A DNA stretch of 10,115 nt from Halomonas sp. (GTDB lineage: Bacteria > Pseudomonadota > Gammaproteobacteria > Pseudomonadales > Halomonadaceae): positions 1 through 10,115 of the forward strand of contig SKVX01000450.1 of NCBI GenBank assembly GCA_007129225.1, read 5' to 3'. The translations under genes were made by a program, and so were the position numbers. A model generated the notes under the pieces. That model searched no databases. It was not told the DNA's origin and was given only the letters and a program-made list of their open reading frames with translations. How positions within the stretch are numbered: position 1 is the first letter of the stretch; each line of letters begins with the position of its first letter. Positions 6,139-10,115 of this stretch are shown here, in pieces.

Positions 6139-7649
6139 TTCTTGGCCCTCAAGGCGAAGGTGAACAGCAGGATCAGTGCGAAGGCGGCAACGTAGAAGCC
6201 GATGGCAATGGGGCTCTTGATCAGCACCGCCCAGTCACCGCCGCCCATGATCATCGACTGACGCAGCGCCCGCTCGGCCCCCGGCCCGATGATAAAACCG
6301 AGCACCAGCGGCGCCAGCGGAAAGCTCATCAGCCGCAGGGTCACGCCCAGCGCACCGGCGAAGAGCAGCACCCACACATCCACCACCGAGTTGTTGGCCG
6401 CGTAGGTGCCGACGATGGCCAGGATGAAGACCCCGGGGATCATGAAGCCCGGCTGGATCATGGCGATGCGCGAATAGTAGGGCAGCAGGACCTTGCCCAG
6501 CATCAGATTCACCAGGTTGGCGAAGATCAGCGTCAGGAACAGCGCGTAGATGATCTCGGTGTTGTCGGTGAGCAAGCTTGGCCCCGGCGTCATGCCCATC
6601 AGGATAAAGGCCGCGCCGAACAGTGCCGCCGTGGCACTGCCGGGAATACCGAAGGCGAACAGCGGAATGAAGGTTGAGCCCGCCGTAGCACTGTTGCCGG
6701 ACTCGGCACTGGCGATCCCCTCGAGCGACCCCTTGCCGAAGTCCTCGGGTTTACGCGAAAAGCGCTGGGCCAGGCCATAGCTCATGAAGGCCGCCAGCGA
6801 CTGCCCCGCCCCCGGTAGCGCGCCGATGAAGGTACCCACCGCCGCACCGATGTAGGTGGCCTTGAGGGTAAACTTGAATTCAGCCCAGGTGAGCTTGTCC
6901 TTGCTGATGTCATAGCCCTGCAGCAGGCTCGCCTGCTCGGCGACGTCGTCCATCAGCTTGTCGACCTTGCGCCGCCATAGCTTCGAGCCCTGAACCACCA
7001 CCTCGGAAATGGCAAAGATGCCGATGAGCACCGGGATCAGGCTCAGGCCACCGGAAAGTTCCGGCATGCCGAAAGTGAGCCGCGTCGCCCCGGTGATGGG
7101 GTCTCGGCCGATCATGGCCAGCAGGATACCGATGGCTGCCACCGCCAGGCCCTTGGCCACCATGCCCTGGCTCAGAGCGGCGATCAGGATCAGCGAGAAG
7201 GCGTACAGGGCAAAGAACTCGATCGGCCCGAAGGTCAGCGCCACCGCCGCCAGCGGTACGGCAATGAAGATCAGCACCAGGTCGCTGGTGGTATCGCCGA
7301 TCACCGAGGAGTAGAGCGCGGTGTGCAGCGCCTTGCTCGGCTTGCCCTTGAGCTTGGCCTGGTAGCCGTCGATGCTGGTGGCCGCCGCACCCGGTGTCCC
7401 GGGGACGCCGAAGGAGATCGCCGCGATCGAACCGCCGAACAGCCCTCCCTTGTAGATACCCACCAGCAGGCCCATCGCCATGGCCGGCTCGAGAAAGAAG
7501 ACGAAGGGCAGCAACAGGGCGATGGCCATATCACCCGACAGGCCCGGGATGGCACCCAGAGTAATGCCGAGCAGCACCCCGAGCATCACGTACATCAAGA
7601 CATAGGGATGAAAGGCCAGCGCACTGGCCTCAATGAGAAGATCAAGCAT
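6135..7649 (-). CDS. tctA: Tripartite tricarboxylate transporter large membrane subunit TctA
   Basis: Large permease subunit of the TTT transporter, 504 aa (normal length), with about 11-12 predicted membrane spans in two related halves. The N-terminal half carries AIPGLSGD (33-40) and the family signature beginning YKGGLFGGSIAAISFGVPGT (66-85) and running to DGY at 94-96. The second half repeats the pattern with IGALPGAGQS (275-284) and AESGNSATAGSTFIPLF (315-331) followed by GIPGS. The central polar loop lies at about 222-262. The start is supported by GGAG 7 nt upstream. The gene follows tctC after 83 bp and overlaps tctB by 4 bp. The substrate cannot be read from this subunit; the neighbouring matB points to malonate or a related dicarboxylate. 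Confidence 0.97.
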   Translation of the reverse strand: MLDLLIEASALAFHPYVLMYVMLGVLLGITLGAIPGLSGDMAIALLLPFVFFLEPAMAMGLLVGIYKGGLFGGSIAAISFGVPGTPGAAATSIDGYQAKLKGKPSKALHTALYSSVIGDTTSDLVLIFIAVPLAAVALTFGPIEFFALYAFSLILIAALSQGMVAKGLAVAAIGILLAMIGRDPITGATRLTFGMPELSGGLSLIPVLIGIFAISEVVVQGSKLWRRKVDKLMDDVAEQASLLQGYDISKDKLTWAEFKFTLKATYIGAAVGTFIGALPGAGQSLAAFMSYGLAQRFSRKPEDFGKGSLEGIASAESGNSATAGSTFIPLFAFGIPGSATAALFGAAFILMGMTPGPSLLTDNTEIIYALFLTLIFANLVNLMLGKVLLPYYSRIAMIQPGFMIPGVFILAIVGTYAANNSVVDVWVLLFAGALGVTLRLMSFPLAPLVLGFIIGPGAERALRQSMIMGGGDWAVLIKSPIAIGFYVAAFALILLFTFALRAKK

Positions 7650-7690
7650 CAGCGCTCTCCGGCGAGGCTGGAAGGGTCACGACCAGACGG

Positions 7691-7715
7691 CCGGAGCCGA
7701 GTGGTTCGGCTCCGG
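7691..7715 (-). other. Stable intergenic hairpin between tctC and tctA
   Basis: Perfect 10-bp stem (CCGGAGCCGA at 7691-7700 with TCGGCTCCGG at 7706-7715) and a 5-nt loop. On the transcribed minus strand no T-run follows, so it does not look like a full terminator. In binding-protein transporter operons such a structure often protects the upstream message from 3' exonucleases, giving more periplasmic protein than permease. That role is inferred here. Confidence 0.7.
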
Positions 7716-7732
7716 GATTCCAGGGGAGGGTG

Positions 7733-8710
7733 TCAGTCCTGGTTTATCGCGGCGAGGACATCCTTGACCCGCTGGGTGGTGTCGCGATAGATCGCCTGGG
7801 CGCTTTCCAGACCCTGCACGTCGTCCAGCCCGGCAGAGGCCTGCTCCGACATCCGCTGAGCGGTATCGGTATCAAGGCCGGTCATGATGCAGTCGGCGAG
7901 CTCCTGCTGAATCGACTCCGGCACGGAGGAGAATGCATAGACCAGCAGCGGTGCCTCGAAGGAGACGTCGTAGCCGGCTTCCTGGAAGGTGGGCACGTCC
8001 GGCAGCACGTCGGAGCGCTCGTCGGCGAAGACGCCGATGGCCGTGACCTCGCCGGAATTGACGTTGGAGACGATAGAGGGCGGCAGCGTCATGCCCAGAT
8101 CGATATGACCGCCGAGAATCATGGTGCGGGTCTCGCCACCGCCTGTCGTCGGCAGGTGGACGTTCTGGATGCCGGTTTCCTGCTCGAGCATCACCAGCGG
8201 CAGGTGCACCAGGCTCAGCGGATCGGCATGACCGAAGATCAGGCTGTTCGGCTCGGCCTCGGCCAGCTCGATCCAGTCCTCGATGCTCTGGATATCGTGG
8301 TCGGCCTTGACGTAGACGGTGGGCTTCCAGTCGGTCAGGTGAACGATGGGCACCCAGTCCTCCACTTCCCAAGGGGTGTCCTCGGTCAGCGTCTGGGTGA
8401 TGGTGGCGGAGTAGTCTGCCATCAGGATGGTATGGCCGTTGGGCTCGGCATCGGCCACGAACTGCAGCCCTTCCATGCCCCCTGCGCCCGGCATGCTGAC
8501 CACGTCGATACGGCTGCCGCAGTGCTCTGCGGCGTTGGCCGCGATGATGCGAGCGGTGATATCCGTACTGCCGCCTGCACCATAGGGCATGACGATACGA
8601 ATCGGGTCGCTGCCCAGGCTATCCCCATTGGAGGCAAGCGCAGTACCGGCAGACAGGGTCAGCATCGCGGCACTGACCGCAACGGCGGTTATTGACAGTT
8701 TGAAGGTCAT
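7733..8710 (-). CDS. tctC: Periplasmic solute-binding protein of the TTT transporter, TctC/Bug family
   Basis: Extracytoplasmic receptor of 325 aa that captures a carboxylated ligand and delivers it to TctAB. The N-terminus is a Sec signal peptide: Lys4, hydrophobic core ~5-20, and an ALA cleavage site after residue 26. The mature protein shows Bug-family marks: PYGAGGSTDITAR (42-54), PGAGG (74-78), and LPDVPTFQEAGYD (236-248). It is rich in Asp/Glu, as expected for periplasmic proteins of a halophile. Two cysteines (64 and 274) might pair. The start at 8710 is chosen because GGAG (8717-8720) lies 6 nt upstream and a clean signal peptide follows; in-frame ATGs at 8722 and 8734 lack a ribosome-binding site and would add charged residues. 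It is first in the tctC-tctA-tctB unit and divergent from matB across 296 bp. Confidence 0.95.
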   Translation of the reverse strand: MTFKLSITAVAVSAAMLTLSAGTALASNGDSLGSDPIRIVMPYGAGGSTDITARIIAANAAEHCGSRIDVVSMPGAGGMEGLQFVADAEPNGHTILMADYSATITQTLTEDTPWEVEDWVPIVHLTDWKPTVYVKADHDIQSIEDWIELAEAEPNSLIFGHADPLSLVHLPLVMLEQETGIQNVHLPTTGGGETRTMILGGHIDLGMTLPPSIVSNVNSGEVTAIGVFADERSDVLPDVPTFQEAGYDVSFEAPLLVYAFSSVPESIQQELADCIMTGLDTDTAQRMSEQASAGLDDVQGLESAQAIYRDTTQRVKDVLAAINQD

Positions 8711-8722
8711 ATCGAACTCCAT

Positions 8723-8733
8723 ATTCTTGTACA
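8723..8733 (-). promoter_or_regulatory. TGTACA element next to the tctC ribosome-binding site
   Basis: On the minus strand it reads TGTACAAGAAT, matching the plus-strand element at 8902-8912 (TGTACAAAAAT) at 10 of 11 positions. It lies only 12 nt before the tctC ATG, just upstream of GGAG, where a bound protein would block transcription or initiation. No consensus is firmly known. Confidence 0.35.
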
Positions 8734-8901
8734 TTATTTGTTTATTGCAAGGCGAACACTCCCGCTCCTGATCAGCGACAGCCCTCTCCCTTTAAACCCT
8801 AGGCCTCCTGCCCCATGGCTTCTTGTTAATTCCGAGGATTGTCTTGCTCATTTCCCGGTAATTCCACGCAACACGGAAAAAGCTGTACCCATATACCTTT
8901 C

Positions 8902-8912
8902 TGTACAAAAAT
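8902..8912 (+). promoter_or_regulatory. Second TGTACA element, inverted relative to the first
   Basis: TGTACAAAAAT, about 95 bp upstream of matB and in opposite orientation to the copy beside tctC. The pair could be two half-regions of one control system spanning the intergenic DNA, but chance similarity in AT-rich sequence is possible. Confidence 0.3.
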
Positions 8913-8954
8913 TTCTCGCCGATCAGCGCCCAATGCTTTGCGGCCCAGCCAGCC

Positions 8955-8964
8955 TGGTGCACCA
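8955..8964. promoter_or_regulatory. Candidate FCD-type operator TGGTGCACCA
   Basis: A perfect 10-bp palindrome that fits T-N-G-T-N-N-A-C-N-A exactly and shares the GTGCAC core with the site at 4490-4499. It ends 42 bp before the matB ATG, a position suited to control of matB by a GntR/FCD protein. Confidence 0.45.
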
Positions 8965-9006
8965 TGACTGACTCGCCAGCAAAATGGCCAAGGGAGACAA
9001 CCTAAA

Positions 9007-10115
9007 ATGAGTCAGAGCCTCTTCGAGACCTTCGCCGCCCGCATGCAGGATCGCGGCGATGCCGATTTCATCACCACCCGTGACGGCCGCCGCTACAGCC
9101 ACGCCGACGCCCTGGCCGCCAGCGCCCGGCTTGCCGGCGCCCTGGCCGCGCTGGGTGTCGCCCCCGGCGACCGGGTCGCGGTGCAGGTCGACAAGAGCCC
9201 CGAGGCGATGCTGCTCTATCTCGCCTGCCTGCGCATCGGCGGCGTCTTCCTGCCGCTCAATACCGGCTATACCGCCGACGAGATCCGCTACTTCCTGGCC
9301 GACGCCGAGCCGGCGCTGTTCGTCTGCCGTCCGGCTGCCCTCGACCAGGCCCGGGCGGTGGCCGGCGAGACCGGCTGTCCGACAGTGGAAACCCTGGGCA
9401 CCGACGGCGACGGCAGCCTGATGGAGGCCGCCGAGCGCGCCACGCCGTTTGATGCCATCGAGCCGCGGGAAGCGAACGACCTGGCGGCGATCCTCTACAC
9501 CTCGGGCACCACCGGGCGCTCCAAGGGCGCCATGCTGACCCACCGCAACCTGGGTTCCAATGCGGCCACCCTGGCCGAGGCCTGGCGCTTTACCGCCGAG
9601 GACCGTCTGATCCACGCCCTGCCCATCTTCCACACCCACGGCCTGTTCGTCGCCTGCAACGTCACCCTCATGGCCGGTTCGAGCATGCTGTTCCTGCCGA
9701 GCTTCGACGCCGACGTGATCTTCGAGGAAATGCCCCGCGGGACGGTGCTGATGGGGGTGCCCACCTTCTACACCCGCCTGGTGGCCGACGAACGCCTCAC
9801 CCCCGAGGCGACCGCCAACATGCGGCTCTTCGTCTCCGGCTCGGCGCCGCTCACCGCCGAGACCCATCGGGAGTTCGAACGGAAGAGCGGCCATGCCATT
9901 CTCGAGCGATACGGCATGACCGAGACCAACATGAACCTCTCCAACCCCTACGACGGCGAACGTCGCGCCGGCACCGTGGGCATGCCGTTGCCCGGGGTGG
10001 AGTATCGCATCACCGATCGCGAAACCCATGAACCGCTCCCCGAGGGCGAGATCGGCATGCTCGAGATACGCGGCCCCAACGTCTTCATCGGCTACTGGCG
10101 CATGCCCGAGAAGAC
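9007..10115 (+). CDS. matB: Malonyl-CoA synthetase, 3'-truncated by the window edge
   Basis: ANL-superfamily adenylating enzyme that makes malonyl-CoA (often also methylmalonyl-CoA) from the free acid, ATP and CoA in the cytosol. 369 complete codons are present of about 500. The ATP-binding loop is YTSGTTGRSKG (164-174). MatB-specific blocks are easily recognised: QVDKSPEA, LPLNTGYTADEIRYF, ALPIFHTHGLF (His209/His211), LMGVPTFYTRL, MRLFVSGSAPL, and the A5 motif ERYGMTETNMNLSNPYDGER (from 300). The last residues, GPNVFIGYWRMPEK, precede the hinge. The mobile C-terminal domain with the catalytic lysine lies beyond the edge. The start follows AGGGAG by 10 nt. It is divergent from the TTT transporter genes, which suggests joint uptake and activation of malonate. 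A malonyl-CoA decarboxylase gene might follow outside the window. General long- or medium-chain acyl-CoA ligases are a poorer match to these blocks. Confidence 0.95.
   Translation, partial: MSQSLFETFAARMQDRGDADFITTRDGRRYSHADALAASARLAGALAALGVAPGDRVAVQVDKSPEAMLLYLACLRIGGVFLPLNTGYTADEIRYFLADAEPALFVCRPAALDQARAVAGETGCPTVETLGTDGDGSLMEAAERATPFDAIEPREANDLAAILYTSGTTGRSKGAMLTHRNLGSNAATLAEAWRFTAEDRLIHALPIFHTHGLFVACNVTLMAGSSMLFLPSFDADVIFEEMPRGTVLMGVPTFYTRLVADERLTPEATANMRLFVSGSAPLTAETHREFERKSGHAILERYGMTETNMNLSNPYDGERRAGTVGMPLPGVEYRITDRETHEPLPEGEIGMLEIRGPNVFIGYWRMPEK

Larger units (their letters stand above)
8711..9006. promoter_or_regulatory. Divergent tctC / matB control region
   Basis: 296 bp without a credible gene, with AT-rich stretches (about 8721-8750 and 8815-8920) inside otherwise GC-rich DNA, as expected for promoters. 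Ribosome-binding sites lie at each end: GGAG at 8717-8720 for tctC and AGGGAG at 8991-8996 for matB, the latter with a rather long 10-nt spacer. It contains a perfect 10-bp palindrome at 8955-8964 and two TGTACA elements, listed separately. No -35/-10 pair was convincing for either gene, and no sigma-54 (GG-N10-GC) site was found near tctC. Confidence 0.55.

Noticed and set aside
7730..8695. 321-codon open frame antisense to tctC
   Set aside because: tctC has a signal peptide and Bug-family motifs; the opposite frame is a mirror artefact.
8740..8770. TTGCA near tctC on the minus strand as a sigma-54 -12 element
   Set aside because: No GG dinucleotide at the required -24 spacing.
8770..8928. 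Repeat of GATCAGCG in the tctC-matB gap
   Set aside because: An 8-base match with no symmetry or meaningful spacing; likely chance.
8738..8971. Possible 77-aa ORF in the tctC-matB intergenic region
   Set aside because: No ribosome-binding site, no similarity recognised, AT-rich promoter-like DNA; better read as control region.
8923..10029. 368-codon open frame antisense to matB
   Set aside because: The plus strand encodes unmistakable MatB motifs over the same span; the antisense product has no domain.

Overview
The window reads as a chromosomal segment of a high-GC gammaproteobacterium. The acidic proteins and the flavour of KatG, the tricarboxylate-type transporter and MatB suggest a moderately halophilic Halomonas-like organism. 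This is an impression from the sequence, not a database result. Both edges cut genes: katG lacks its 5' end and matB lacks its 3' end.

Layout. (1) 1-2110: the last ~670 codons of a bifunctional catalase-peroxidase (katG, +), followed by a textbook rho-independent terminator at 2063-2094. (2) 2111-4402: two minus-strand genes, a GntR/FCD regulator (4402 to 3707) and, 117 bp further on, a SelO/YdiU protein adenylyltransferase (3589 to 2111) that converges on katG. (3) 4403-4599: a divergent promoter region rich in symmetric elements. (4) 4600-5653 (+): a type II haloacid-dehalogenase-like HAD hydrolase and, 17 bp later, the wreck of a D-2-hydroxyacid dehydrogenase gene, apparently with most of its middle deleted. 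(5) 5650-8710 (-): a complete tripartite tricarboxylate (TTT) transporter in the order tctC-tctA-tctB. tctA and tctB overlap by 4 bp, and a strong hairpin lies between tctC and tctA. (6) 8711-9006: a second divergent control region. (7) 9007-edge (+): malonyl-CoA synthetase (matB).

How the parts may work together. TctC should capture an organic acid in the periplasm and TctAB should import it. The divergent matB activates malonate (or methylmalonate) to its CoA thioester, so the simplest reading is a malonate uptake and activation module. The GntR-HAD-dehydrogenase block on the other side would suit processing of a 2-substituted acid (2-haloacid to 2-hydroxyacid to 2-ketoacid), but its dehydrogenase is broken here. 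Both divergent intergenic regions carry a GTGCAC-centred site matching the general FadR/FCD operator pattern T-N-G-T-N-N-A-C-N-A. This suggests, without proving it, that the one GntR regulator in the window controls both blocks. The katG/selO pair looks unrelated to the acid cluster; both families have oxidative-stress links.

No RNA genes, CRISPR arrays, insertion sequences or prophage genes were seen.
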